Source of the DNA: Porticoccaceae bacterium
GTDB lineage: Bacteria; Pseudomonadota; Gammaproteobacteria; Pseudomonadales; Porticoccaceae
Assembly (NCBI GenBank): GCA_021773435.1
Contig: JAJFKC010000022.1
Coordinates: forward strand, 111,841-175,840
Length of the DNA stretch: 64,000 nucleotides
Direction: 5' to 3'
Below are positions 8,032-16,949 of the stretch, piece by piece. Under the pieces are notes generated by a model. It saw only the letters and a list, made by a program, of their open reading frames with translations. It ran no database searches and had not been told where the DNA came from. The first letter of the stretch is position 1. Each line of letters begins with the position of its first letter. The position numbers were made by a program, and so were the translations under genes.

Positions 8032-8310
8032 TTATCGGTTTTGATGGCGAGCAATTTGTTGCACTAGATACAGGCCCAGCCCCGGGCCTTTCGGATCATC
8101 GCACGGTTCTTCGCTTGTAGCCTGCGAGGCTCGATAAAACAGCAAAGATTTTTCCCCGCTCACTTTCAGGAATACCGCGACCATGATCGATTACTTCTAC
8201 TTGTGCCATCTTTGCACTACACATAATCGATCATTCCTAAAGTTGTTGTACACGGTCATCATTAGCTGATGACGGAGACAATCTAAAGATCAAGCTCGGC
8301 TGACTGATAT
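8032..8310 (-). pseudogene. Remnant of a sensor histidine kinase (HATPase C-terminal part)
   Basis: Broken frames on the minus strand still read as a kinase ATPase domain. VEVIDHGRGIPESERGKIF (G1 box) is encoded up to about 8209. After a one-base shift follow FYRASQATSEEPCDDPKGPG and LGLYLVQQIARHQNR with a stop at 8032. Upstream, RLSPSSANDDRVQQL and an LGMIDY fragment correspond to the N-box region, interrupted by stops. No phospho-acceptor histidine domain or response regulator is found nearby. It lies about 240 bp before the copper-efflux cluster and may be a lost CusS-like regulator (inference from position). Confidence 0.7.
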
Positions 8311-8545
8311 CTGCGAGGTAAAGACTTGCAAAGTTCGAGAGTGATGGCTCATCAGTACTTTCACAATTGCTGAAAGTGAATCCCCAGACTTCCAATAGCG
8401 ATCCGTTTAGTACACTTGTGTGATACAGGCCATTGAACTAATGTGCCTTTAATGTACTCTATGCTGCTGGAATACAGGCTCAACTCTGTTTCAACGAGGG
8501 AAATTTCAACAAGGGTAAACACCGATAGGTAGTGATAACAAACTA

Positions 8546-8992
8546 ATGCGAAAAACTCGGTCTCGACATTTTATCGTAGCGCTATGGCTGATGACCTTCC
8601 TTGGTCAGGCTTTGGCCTCTGCGAGCCTGTGTTGTGAAAATCCGGCTTTGTCGACGCAGCTTGAGCAACAAATATTAGATGCTAATAGCGTTGTTGATGC
8701 TTCAAATCAGCCTTTAGCAACAGAGACCCCCGCAATTAAAGCGATGCGGATTGATCATAGCCAACACCAACAATCCAAATCTTCCCTAAGCCTCAAACCC
8801 GTTTTAAACGCAGACGCAACGCCGGAATGTATCAGCGATTGCGATTGCATGATGGGCGGGTGCGCAACAGCTGCCTTATCCGAAACCCAGTCTGGGTTTA
8901 ATATGAATTTTGTCTTACCAACCAGCGCCTACAAGAGCCAGCCTCAAGATCACTTGATCGCCTCTCTGTTTCGTCCCCCAATTTCCCGCTAA
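8546..8992 (+). CDS. Small exported Cys/Met/His-containing protein at the head of the Cus cluster
   Basis: A 148-residue protein with a clear signal peptide (basic start, then FIVALWLMTFLGQALA). The mature part has an early CC pair and a compact CISDCDCMMGGC cluster at about residues 94-105, plus MRIDHSQHQQ. These are potential Cu(I)/Ag(I) ligands. It precedes cusC by 168 bp on the same strand. Small uncharacterised periplasmic proteins are common at the head of heavy-metal RND operons. A metal-binding or sensing role is plausible but inferred. I do not recognise a named family, and no strong ribosome-binding site is seen. Confidence 0.7.
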   Translation: MRKTRSRHFIVALWLMTFLGQALASASLCCENPALSTQLEQQILDANSVVDASNQPLATETPAIKAMRIDHSQHQQSKSSLSLKPVLNADATPECISDCDCMMGGCATAALSETQSGFNMNFVLPTSAYKSQPQDHLIASLFRPPISR

Positions 8993-9160
8993 TACAGGGT
9001 CAGTGCGCCTGAAATATGGCTCACCTTGCCCAGCGCTTATCGACTTTCTGTCGAGTGCTATCGAGCTTTATCGAATTTATTAGCGGGAGCAGCCAAACTC
9101 CCAACTGGAAAACCCCAGGGGCCTCAGTAATAAAACCCTCAGCAATTTTTGGGAGACATC

Positions 9161-10552
9161 ATGGTATTTATCCCCGGCATACCACCCGGCAAGCCACCCG
9201 GCAAGCCACCCGCGAAATTAGCACGGCAGATTTTTATTGCCGTTCGCCGATTGGCGCTGTTCATAGCTCTGTTCGTTATGGCCCCCGCTACCGTCCTGGC
9301 AACTGAGGCTTCCCAGGCCAGCGAGCCAGTATCAAGACAAATACTGACGGAAAAAATGGCCATCGATAAGGCCGCCAGAAGCAACCCAAATCTCGCCCAA
9401 ATGCAGGCCCGTTACGAGGCCCTAAAGGAAATTCCCTCCCAACAGGGAACCTTGCCCGACCCTGTTCTAAGCTTAAACGCCATGAACCTGCCCTCCGATA
9501 CTTTTCATGTGGGTCAGGAACCTATGACGCAAATGCAGATTGGTGTGAGCCAGGCCTTTCCCTTTCCTGGCAAGCTGGCGCTAAAAGAAGCCGCCAGCGA
9601 GTTTGACGCCCAGGCCGCAGGATATTCAGTTGACGAGACAAGGCTGCGTTTAATAAACAATGTTAAGCGCAGCTGGTGGCAACTGTTTTATCTGGATCGT
9701 TCACTGGACACAGTCGAGAGTAATCAGGCTTTACTACGCAATTTTATTCAGGTCGCACAAACCAAATACGAGGTCGGCGATGGTTTGCAACAGGATGTCC
9801 TGCTGGCGCAACTGGAATTATCAAAATTACTTGACCGGAAAATTCAATTAAAGGCGATTCGCCAAAGCCAGGTCATCCAGCTAAATGTACTGATGGATAG
9901 CCCAGCGAATACCAGGATAACCCTGCCGAAAACTGTGTCGGAAAATATGGCCACGATTGCCGGTGAGGAAATCCTCTATCAGCGAGCCGAAGCCGTAAGA
10001 CCTTTGTTGGAAAAAACCAGAAAGCACATTAGCGCGGCGCAATCACGACTCGACCTGGCGGAAAAAAATTATTACCCAGACTTTAAAGTAGGTGTTGCCT
10101 ACGGCGATCGGCGTGGCGATAACCCCATGACTCAGGGCGGTTCACGTTCTGATCTGTTATCCCTTATGTTCAGTGTCAATCTGCCTATTCATACCGATCG
10201 CAAACAATCCAGAGCCGTGCAACAGCGCAGCTTTGAATTAGCACAGAATCGTTACGCCCTTCAGGATGAGCAGGGCACGGTTCACGCTGACATTTCCCTG
10301 GCGGCGACGAATTATCAACGCGCTCGGGAACAATTCGCCCTGTTTAAGCAGGGCATTATCCCCCTGGCCCGGCAAACCGTATCATCAATGCTGGCAGGCT
10401 ATCAGGTCAATCAGGTGGATTTTCTCAACCTGATTCGCAGTCAGGTCACGCTATTTAATTATCAACTTCAATATTGGCAGGCGCTCACTGAAGCCAATCA
10501 GGCGCTGGCGCAACTGGCCGCCGCCGTTGGCGAGGAAAATATTTATGAATAA
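9161..10552 (+). CDS. cusC: Outer-membrane efflux protein (TolC/CusC family) of a Cu/Ag efflux system
   Basis: 463 residues from ATG 9161, chosen over an in-frame TTG at 9149 because GGGAG lies 6 nt before the ATG. A proline/lysine-rich leader precedes a hydrophobic signal segment (LALFIALFVMAPATVLA). The body has the two long-helix repeats of outer-membrane efflux proteins, with a typical DPVLSLNAMNLP stretch and the beta-strand motifs PDFKVGVAYG and LMFSVNLPI. It should form the trimeric outer-membrane channel that docks onto CusBA. Its last codons overlap cusB (ATG 10545), so translation is coupled. CusC versus CzcC naming rests on the partners. Confidence 0.85.
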   Translation: MVFIPGIPPGKPPGKPPAKLARQIFIAVRRLALFIALFVMAPATVLATEASQASEPVSRQILTEKMAIDKAARSNPNLAQMQARYEALKEIPSQQGTLPDPVLSLNAMNLPSDTFHVGQEPMTQMQIGVSQAFPFPGKLALKEAASEFDAQAAGYSVDETRLRLINNVKRSWWQLFYLDRSLDTVESNQALLRNFIQVAQTKYEVGDGLQQDVLLAQLELSKLLDRKIQLKAIRQSQVIQLNVLMDSPANTRITLPKTVSENMATIAGEEILYQRAEAVRPLLEKTRKHISAAQSRLDLAEKNYYPDFKVGVAYGDRRGDNPMTQGGSRSDLLSLMFSVNLPIHTDRKQSRAVQQRSFELAQNRYALQDEQGTVHADISLAATNYQRAREQFALFKQGIIPLARQTVSSMLAGYQVNQVDFLNLIRSQVTLFNYQLQYWQALTEANQALAQLAAAVGEENIYE

Positions 10553-11954
10553 ATCAATCATCATTACTGCCGTTTTAATGCTGGCACTCGGTGGCGGCGC
10601 TGGCTACTGGTTGTCCGAACGACAGGGCGGCCAGATGACTGCCGTAACTGATCAAGACATGCAAAAAATAGAGGAACCACTGTTTTATCGCCACCCCATG
10701 GACCCATCCATCACTTCTCCGGTGCCCTCTAAAGGCTCCATGGGGATGGATTATCTACCGGTTTACACAGACGGAGGTGCAAGCACTGAGGTCATGGCAG
10801 GTTCCGTCCAGATTGATCCCGTGGTCGTGCAAAACATCGGCGTCCGCACCGCCGTCGCCACGCGACAAGCCCTAAGCCGAACCATACGCGCAGTGGGCCG
10901 AGTGGATTTTGATGAAGCCAAAATGACCCACCTCCACCCAAAAGTGGAAGGCTGGATTGAAGATATCCGCATCGACAAAACCGGGCAGCATGTCGCCTTT
11001 GACGACGTTTTATTAAGCATCTACTCGCCCAAACTGGTCTCCACACAACAGGAATATTTGCTCGCGCTAAATTCTCTGGAGACTTTTAAAGACAGCCCCT
11101 TTGGTGAGATCAAACAGGGTGCCGAAAATTTAGTAAAAAGCTCTAGGGAACGCTTACACCTGCTGGATGTGGCGCAACATCAAATTCATGAGCTTGAACA
11201 AAGCCGGGAAATTAAAAAAACTCAGCATATTCATAGCCCCGCAACGGGAACCGTTATTCGTATCGGCGCTCGCAAAGGCCAATATGTCACGCCAAAAACC
11301 GAGCTTTATATGATCGTCGATTTAAGCCAGGTCTGGGTCTATGCCGATATTTATGAGTATGAGGTGCCCTGGGTGAAGGTCGGTGACAAGGTTGAAATGA
11401 CCCTGACCAGTGTGCCCGGCGCCACCTTCAAGGGTCAGTTGGCCTACATTTATCCCTACGCTGAGGCGAAGACCCGCACCACTAAGGTCCGCCTGGTATT
11501 TGATAATGCCGATCTCTTGTTACGGCCGGATATGTTTTCCGAAGTGCTTATCCACACCGACACCCAGGACGACACCATCGTCATTCCCGCCGAAGCGATT
11601 ATTCGCTCCGGCGCAAGCAATCAGGTCTTTGTGGTCCGTGGACCCGGCAAATTTGAACCCCGGCTGGTCGAACTGGGCTTTGAATCCCAGGGTCAGGTGG
11701 CTGTCTTGAGTGGCCTTGATGCTGGCGAAGAAGTGGTCACCTCCGCCCAGTTTTTACTGGACTCTGAATCCAAGCTGCGAGAAGCGACGGCCAAAATGCT
11801 GGAGCATCTCAGTGCTCAGGACGCGGCGGAAAATCAGGAAGCAATGTCGATGGATAAAGACGAGACTGACATCCACAGCGGGCACGGAGCACTTAATGAT
11901 CAGACTATGAATCAAGAAACATCTAGCGAACAAGGAGTAAGCCAGGATGATTAA
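10545..11954 (+). CDS. cusB: Periplasmic adaptor (membrane fusion) protein CusB-like
   Basis: 469 residues from ATG 10545, which overlaps the cusC stop and has GAGGAAA upstream; a TTG at 10527 is a poorer start. It has one N-terminal signal/anchor segment, then a heavy-metal-binding domain YRHPMDPSITSPVPSKGSMG (about residues 46-65). The barrel-sandwich and alpha-hairpin regions and beta-barrel follow (GQYVTPKTELYMIVDLSQVW, PGATFKGQLAYIYP). The C-terminal tail is rich in His, Met and Asp (MSMDKDETDIHSGHG), as in Cu-handling adaptors. It joins CusA to CusC and delivers metal. It overlaps cusA by 8 nt. Confidence 0.88.
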   Translation: MNKSIIITAVLMLALGGGAGYWLSERQGGQMTAVTDQDMQKIEEPLFYRHPMDPSITSPVPSKGSMGMDYLPVYTDGGASTEVMAGSVQIDPVVVQNIGVRTAVATRQALSRTIRAVGRVDFDEAKMTHLHPKVEGWIEDIRIDKTGQHVAFDDVLLSIYSPKLVSTQQEYLLALNSLETFKDSPFGEIKQGAENLVKSSRERLHLLDVAQHQIHELEQSREIKKTQHIHSPATGTVIRIGARKGQYVTPKTELYMIVDLSQVWVYADIYEYEVPWVKVGDKVEMTLTSVPGATFKGQLAYIYPYAEAKTRTTKVRLVFDNADLLLRPDMFSEVLIHTDTQDDTIVIPAEAIIRSGASNQVFVVRGPGKFEPRLVELGFESQGQVAVLSGLDAGEEVVTSAQFLLDSESKLREATAKMLEHLSAQDAAENQEAMSMDKDETDIHSGHGALNDQTMNQETSSEQGVSQDD

Positions 11955-14900
11955 GTCCATCATCACCGCGTCTCTGCGCGACCGCTTTATGGTCCTAATC
12001 GCCACGGCAATTATTGCCCTGGTCGGCTTGTTCGCGTTCAAGGGTGCGCCCCTCGATGCTATTCCCGATTTGTCCGATGTCCAGGTCATCGTTTTTACCG
12101 AATACCCCGGGCAATCTCCGCAAGTGGTCGAAGATCAGGTCACCTACCCCCTAACCACCTCCATGCTCGCCGTGCCGGATACCAAAGTAGTGCGCGGCTA
12201 TTCCTTCTTCGGCCTGTCCTTTGTGTACATTATTTTTGAAGACGGTACAGATATGTACTGGGCGCGCTCACGGGTGCTGGAATCCCTCAATTACGTTAGC
12301 GGTCGTCTGCCCCAGGGAGTGACGCCGACCCTAGGCCCGGATGCCTCCGGGGTCGGCTGGGTTTACGAGTACGCGCTGGTCGACCGCAGCGGCAAGCATG
12401 ACCTGGCGCAGTTGCGATCAATACAGGACTGGTACCTGCGCTATCCCCTGCAAACCGTCGATGGTGTCGCCGAAGTCGCCTCGGTGGGTGGCTACGTCAA
12501 GCAATATCAGGTCGAGGTCGATCCCAATGCCTTGCTGCGTTACAACATTTCCCTGAACAAAATAAAAATGGCTATCCAAATGTCCAACCAGGATGTCGGT
12601 GGCCGCCTCATCGAGATGGCTGAAACCGAATATATGGTGCGCAGCCGGGGTTATCTGCAATCGCTGGATGACCTCAATAGCATCCCGGTTGCGGTGGGCG
12701 TCGATGGCACGCCGGTGCGCCTGAAAGATGTTGCCCATGTGCATATTGGCCCGGAATTGCGCCGTGGTGTGGTAGACCTGAACGGTGAGGGCGAAGTGGC
12801 AGGCGGCGTAGTGATTATGCGTTTTGGCGAAAACGCGCTGACCACGATTCAGGGCGTCCGAGCCAAATTAGAAGACCTCAAGGCAGGCTTGCCGGAAGGC
12901 GTAGAAATCATTTCGGTCTATGATCGAGGCGACCTGATCGAAAGAGCGGTGAGCAGTCTCACCACTTCCCTGGCCCAGGAACTCGTCATCGTCAGTTTGG
13001 TGGTGATTTTATTTCTGCTCCATGCGCGCTCGGCCTTCGTCGCCATTATCACCCTGCCCCTGGGCATTCTGATGGCCTTCATTGTTATGCGCATCCAGGG
13101 CCTCAACGCCAACATCATGTCCCTCGGCGGCATTGCCATCACCATTGGCGCTATGGTCGATGGCGCTATTGTCATGGTCGAAAATGCTCATAGCCGACTG
13201 GTTGAGGCAAGCGCAGAAAAAGGCTCTGAGCTTAATAATGATGAACGCTGGCAAACCATAGGCGAAGCCTCACGGGAAGTCGGCCCAGCGCTGTTTTTCT
13301 CTTTGCTGGTGATTACCGTTTCTTTTTTACCGATATTTACCATGCAGGCTCAGGAAGGTCGCATGTTCAGCCCTCTGGCTTTCACCGCCACTTATGCCAT
13401 GGCGGCTTCAGCGATTTTAGCGGTGACCCTGGTGCCGGTCATGATGGGCTATTTTTTGCGGGGCAAAATTGTCGCTGAGCACGTCAACCCCGTTAACCGC
13501 CTGCTTCACGCTCTGCATGGCCCCGCCTTAACAGCCGCTATGCGCTGGCGCTGGTTAACGATAGTCCTGGCGCTGCTGCTGCTGGTAATCACTGCTTACC
13601 CGCTGTCAAAGCTCGGCAGTGAATTTATGCCACCCCTGGATGAAGGCGATATTCTCTATATGCCCACCACCTTCCCCGGCATATCGATCACCAAAGCCAA
13701 AGAGTTGCTGCAACAAACCGATAAAATCCTGGCGACCTTTCCCGAGGTTCATCACGTATTTGGTAAAGTCGGCAGGGCCGAAACAGCCACCGATTCCGCT
13801 CCACTGGCGATGCTGGAAACCACCGTTCGCCTGAAGTCTAAGGACGAATGGCCCGACCCCAGCAAAACCACCAAAGAACTCATGGCCGAAATGGACCAGG
13901 CCATACAGTTCCCCGGCCTGGCCAATAGCTGGACCATGCCCATTAAAACCCGCCTCGATATGCTCTCCACTGGCATCAAAACCCCGGTTGGTATTAAAGT
14001 TTCCGGGCCTGACCTCAATGTCCTCCAGGATCTCTCGCTGGAAATTGAACAGGCCATGAAAACCTTGCCCGAAACCACCTCAGCCTTTGGCGACAGGGCC
14101 GTGGGCGGTTACTACCTGGATTTCGATATCAATCGGGAAAGCGCCGCCCGCTATGGTCTCACCACCGGTGCGGTGCAGGATGTCATCAAAAGCGCCATCG
14201 GCGGCATGAACATTACCGAAACCGTTGAAGGCCTTGAACGCTATCCGGTAAACCTGCGTTACCCACGGGAATTGCGCGACGACCTGGAAACCTTAAAACG
14301 CGTATTAATCCCGACACCGACAGGGAGCCAAATTCCCCTGGCCCTGATCGCCGACCTTAGCTACCACCGCGGGCCACCGGTCATTAAAAGCGAAGACGCA
14401 CGCCCCAATGCCTGGATCTACGTGGATATATCTACCTCAGATATCGGCGGCTTTGTTGCTAAAGCCAAAACTGTTGTCGACGAACAGGTAAGCCTGCCTG
14501 CTGGCTACACCATCAGCTGGTCAGGCCAGTTTGAATATATGGAACGCGCCGCAAAACGCTTAACTATCGTCGCCCCCGCCACCCTGCTGATTATTTTTCT
14601 GCTGCTCTATTTTAACTTCCGCAACATCACCGAACCGCTGGTGGTCATGATGTCCATCCCCTTTGGCCTGGTGGGCGGCATCTGGCTGATCTACGCCTAC
14701 GATTACAATATGTCGGTAGCGGTCGCTGTAGGTTTTATCGCCCTGGCCGGAATGGCCGCAGAAATTGGTGTGCTGGTGTTAAGTTTTATTGATATCGAAA
14801 TCGCCAATCGGCGCTCAAGCACTAAAAGCACCTTGTCACTTGAAGAAATTAAAGACGCTGTGCTCTCCGCCACCTCCAAACGCGTTCGCCCCGTTGCCAT

Positions 14901-15126
14901 GACCGCGATCTCCACCATGGCGGGCCTGGTACCGATCATGTTGAGTAGCGCCACCGGCTCCGATGTCACCCATCGCATTGCCGCGCCTATGCTCGGTGGT
15001 ATGGTGAGCGTAACGGTACTTAATCTTCTGGTTTTACCGGTGATTTATAGTGTGGTGTTGCAGTATCAGGAGAGCGCTAAGAATAGTGCTGCTGGCGTTC
15101 AAGAAGCTTCACAAAGTCCTCTATAA
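11947..15126 (+). CDS. cusA: Heavy-metal RND efflux transporter CusA-like
   Basis: A 1059-residue inner-membrane proton-antiport pump of the HME-RND class. The N-terminus has the family pattern (first TM helix at about residues 14-31, then DAIPDLSDVQVIVFTEYPGQ). The TM4 motif IGAMVDGAIVMVEN carries the acidic proton-relay residue. The second half repeats the fold (LVVMMSIPFGLVGGIWL, GFIALAGMAAEIGVLVL). Length is usual for the family (about 1040-1070). With CusB and CusC it exports Cu(I)/Ag(I) from periplasm and cytoplasm. Its ATG overlaps cusB, with AAGGAG upstream. No cusF or copper ATPase is seen in the window. A Czc-type substrate is less likely given the Met/Cys-rich partners. Confidence 0.9.
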   Translation: MIKSIITASLRDRFMVLIATAIIALVGLFAFKGAPLDAIPDLSDVQVIVFTEYPGQSPQVVEDQVTYPLTTSMLAVPDTKVVRGYSFFGLSFVYIIFEDGTDMYWARSRVLESLNYVSGRLPQGVTPTLGPDASGVGWVYEYALVDRSGKHDLAQLRSIQDWYLRYPLQTVDGVAEVASVGGYVKQYQVEVDPNALLRYNISLNKIKMAIQMSNQDVGGRLIEMAETEYMVRSRGYLQSLDDLNSIPVAVGVDGTPVRLKDVAHVHIGPELRRGVVDLNGEGEVAGGVVIMRFGENALTTIQGVRAKLEDLKAGLPEGVEIISVYDRGDLIERAVSSLTTSLAQELVIVSLVVILFLLHARSAFVAIITLPLGILMAFIVMRIQGLNANIMSLGGIAITIGAMVDGAIVMVENAHSRLVEASAEKGSELNNDERWQTIGEASREVGPALFFSLLVITVSFLPIFTMQAQEGRMFSPLAFTATYAMAASAILAVTLVPVMMGYFLRGKIVAEHVNPVNRLLHALHGPALTAAMRWRWLTIVLALLLLVITAYPLSKLGSEFMPPLDEGDILYMPTTFPGISITKAKELLQQTDKILATFPEVHHVFGKVGRAETATDSAPLAMLETTVRLKSKDEWPDPSKTTKELMAEMDQAIQFPGLANSWTMPIKTRLDMLSTGIKTPVGIKVSGPDLNVLQDLSLEIEQAMKTLPETTSAFGDRAVGGYYLDFDINRESAARYGLTTGAVQDVIKSAIGGMNITETVEGLERYPVNLRYPRELRDDLETLKRVLIPTPTGSQIPLALIADLSYHRGPPVIKSEDARPNAWIYVDISTSDIGGFVAKAKTVVDEQVSLPAGYTISWSGQFEYMERAAKRLTIVAPATLLIIFLLLYFNFRNITEPLVVMMSIPFGLVGGIWLIYAYDYNMSVAVAVGFIALAGMAAEIGVLVLSFIDIEIANRRSSTKSTLSLEEIKDAVLSATSKRVRPVAMTAISTMAGLVPIMLSSATGSDVTHRIAAPMLGGMVSVTVLNLLVLPVIYSVVLQYQESAKNSAAGVQEASQSPL

Positions 15127-15326
15127 GCTGCAAAAAGAAATGCTCCGCTCCGACGGCCCATCAACCAGCATCGCTAAACCCGAACCACTGAAGCAAGAGC
15201 CCTAACGCTTGTGTATGGAAAAGACATAAAGCCACGGCCGCGATAGCGACGAATGTTGCTCGCTTGGTATACGTAAATGTGTTGTTGGAAGACCAGCCCC
15301 CGCGATTGCGGGTCCCGACCATCAAT

Positions 15327-16130
15327 TCAAGCCGCTGAAAGCCCTATACAAAAGCTCTCTGTCTCTTCGTCTGCAGGATAAAAGCATTCAATTCGCAAGT
15401 TTTGCAACGTCACATCTAACGGCGTCCCCATACTTGTGTAAGTCGAAAAAAAACTCAGTTTCAGATTGTCTTTTCTAAGAATCATACTGAAAATCGGCGA
15501 TTGATCGATTGAGGCACTTTGCTTTTCCGAATCAACATCCATGTCTACTGATCTCTTGAGCTTGTTGTACAGCAGAAACGCTTCATTATTAGGATCGAGC
15601 TCAATAACCTCTTGCCTGATGAGAGAAAGGATCTTCGGCGCCAGATCATTCCAATTACTTACATAGGGTTTTAATCCGTCGTTTGAAAAAAACAATTCAT
15701 AAACGTTGTCGAAGGCCATCAATCTACTAAGCTCGATAAATTGAGAGTAGATTCTCATTGAAGCCTGGTTAGCGGTAATTAATTTTCCAATGGGGCTCAT
15801 GACAACTGCAGGGTAAGGCTCTTGCTGAACAACAATACGATCAATCGCTTTCCTCACTAGTTTCATCGATGTATCTTGCAAATCTGTTTGTGGGTAAATA
15901 TAGGCAAATCCTGCAAGCCGCAACAGTGTATTGCTATTCTTCAAAGACAAATTCAAGGCTTTTGCCAACTTAACGACCGCTTCTGGACTTGGTTTCGAGC
16001 GACCATTCTCTAAAAAATTATAATGGCGATACGAAAGATCAACTTCGTCGGCTAGGCTATTTTGGCTAAATCCGCAAAATTTTCGCCAATATCTGAGATG
16101 GCGAGAAAATTCGTTCTTACTATCTTCCAA
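15327..16130 (-). CDS. XRE-family regulator with MmyB-like ligand-binding domain
   Basis: A 267-residue protein. Residues about 8-62 are an XRE helix-turn-helix (LRYWRKFCGFSQNSLADEVD, NFLENGRSKPSPEAVVKLAKALNL). The remainder matches the MmyB-like PAS-type ligand-binding domain seen in regulators of short-chain dehydrogenases and catabolic genes. It is transcribed after a SnoaL-like gene with an 11-bp gap. A palindrome at 16669-16685 in the divergent promoter region is a likely binding site. The ligand is unknown. The unit probably controls itself and the SDR gene at 16950 (context inference). Confidence 0.82.
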   Translation of the reverse strand: MEDSKNEFSRHLRYWRKFCGFSQNSLADEVDLSYRHYNFLENGRSKPSPEAVVKLAKALNLSLKNSNTLLRLAGFAYIYPQTDLQDTSMKLVRKAIDRIVVQQEPYPAVVMSPIGKLITANQASMRIYSQFIELSRLMAFDNVYELFFSNDGLKPYVSNWNDLAPKILSLIRQEVIELDPNNEAFLLYNKLKRSVDMDVDSEKQSASIDQSPIFSMILRKDNLKLSFFSTYTSMGTPLDVTLQNLRIECFYPADEETESFCIGLSAA

Positions 16131-16141
16131 TTAGTGGTTCC

Positions 16142-16609
16142 TCAGAACACAGATCGAATTCGACGAACAACAGCATTCAGAGTGAGCAACAAACTATTTT
16201 TAATCCAGGCATTTTTCAAAATAACCTTCCCGCCTTCGAGTTCAAAGTAGTCACACCCCCTCGTTCTGTATTGCTTGCCAGGGTGGCCTGGGGACCCCAG
16301 CACGAGATTCCAGTTCGCACAAGCTTTGTTACCTGAAACAAATATGATTGGATCATCGTAAAAGTCTGTGGGGAGCAATGCAAATTGGCGCTCGAATATT
16401 CTTCGGATGGCATTCTCACCTTTAAAAGTTCCGCCCATAACGCCAAACCCCGTGACATTGTAATAGATCGCGTCAATGGCAAATAATGACATAATCGTCT
16501 CGATATCCTGCCCAGAAAAAACTTTGACCATCTTTTCAATTGTTGCTTTATTTTGCGTTTCAGCCAATGAAGGTGATTGCGGTTCGCTGATCTTAGCGAG
16601 TGATGACAT
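16142..16609 (-). CDS. SnoaL-like / nuclear transport factor 2-fold protein
   Basis: A 155-residue protein with the alpha+beta cone pattern of SnoaL-like proteins: a helical N-terminus (KMVKVFSGQDIETIMSLFAIDAI), then YYNVTG.GVMGGTFKGENAI and RRIFERQFALLP. The C-terminal strands include YRTRGCDYFELEGGKVILKNAW. The fold serves small-molecule isomerases, hydratases or binding proteins, and the substrate is unknown. It is first in a two-gene operon with the XRE/MmyB regulator and divergent from an SDR gene. That suggests a small catabolic or detoxification unit. Confidence 0.75.
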   Translation of the reverse strand: MSSLAKISEPQSPSLAETQNKATIEKMVKVFSGQDIETIMSLFAIDAIYYNVTGFGVMGGTFKGENAIRRIFERQFALLPTDFYDDPIIFVSGNKACANWNLVLGSPGHPGKQYRTRGCDYFELEGGKVILKNAWIKNSLLLTLNAVVRRIRSVF

Positions 16610-16949
16610 AAGGTTTCCTCACGTGGTTGTTTGGATACCCTATTATTCTTATAAAGTAGAGCTAAACCATTACCCGTAAGGTAATATTTTAATGATTTCT
16701 ATTTCGTTAGTGCCTGTCATGAATCGACTAAGGGCAAATGCTCAGGCTCAGGCTCACAGTAATTGTTTTTCAGCACGGCAACTCTATAAAGTGGCACATG
16801 GTGCTGATCCGGCCCCTCTTTTTTATTATCAACGGAAATCGAAACCGCAACGCGACTCGCCCGACTCAAAACTTTCTTCAGCAAAGCTTATAGTCAGCAC
16901 CGGACTTTATCTTTTAAATGTGGTTGGCCAACTTAATTGAGGTAAGAAT
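16610..16949. other. Divergent intergenic region between regulator operon and SDR gene
   Basis: 340 bp. It holds the palindrome at 16669-16685 and a short CTCAGG/GCTCAGG direct duplication near 16741. An 82-codon frame at 16692-16940 has no recognisable protein features and is treated as chance. Confidence 0.5.
16669..16685. promoter_or_regulatory. Perfect palindrome, candidate XRE operator
   Basis: ATTACC and GGTAAT arms around CGTAA, 60 bp before the SnoaL-like gene start. This size and symmetry suit a dimeric XRE repressor; binding is inferred. Confidence 0.5.

Noticed and set aside
15299..15312. CCCGC/GCGGG hairpin after the XRE regulator gene
   Set aside because: Small stem without a U-run in the direction of transcription; not a convincing terminator.
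16692..16940. 82-codon frame between regulator operon and SDR
   Set aside because: No recognisable family, unusual composition, lies over the operator palindrome and promoter region; probably chance.
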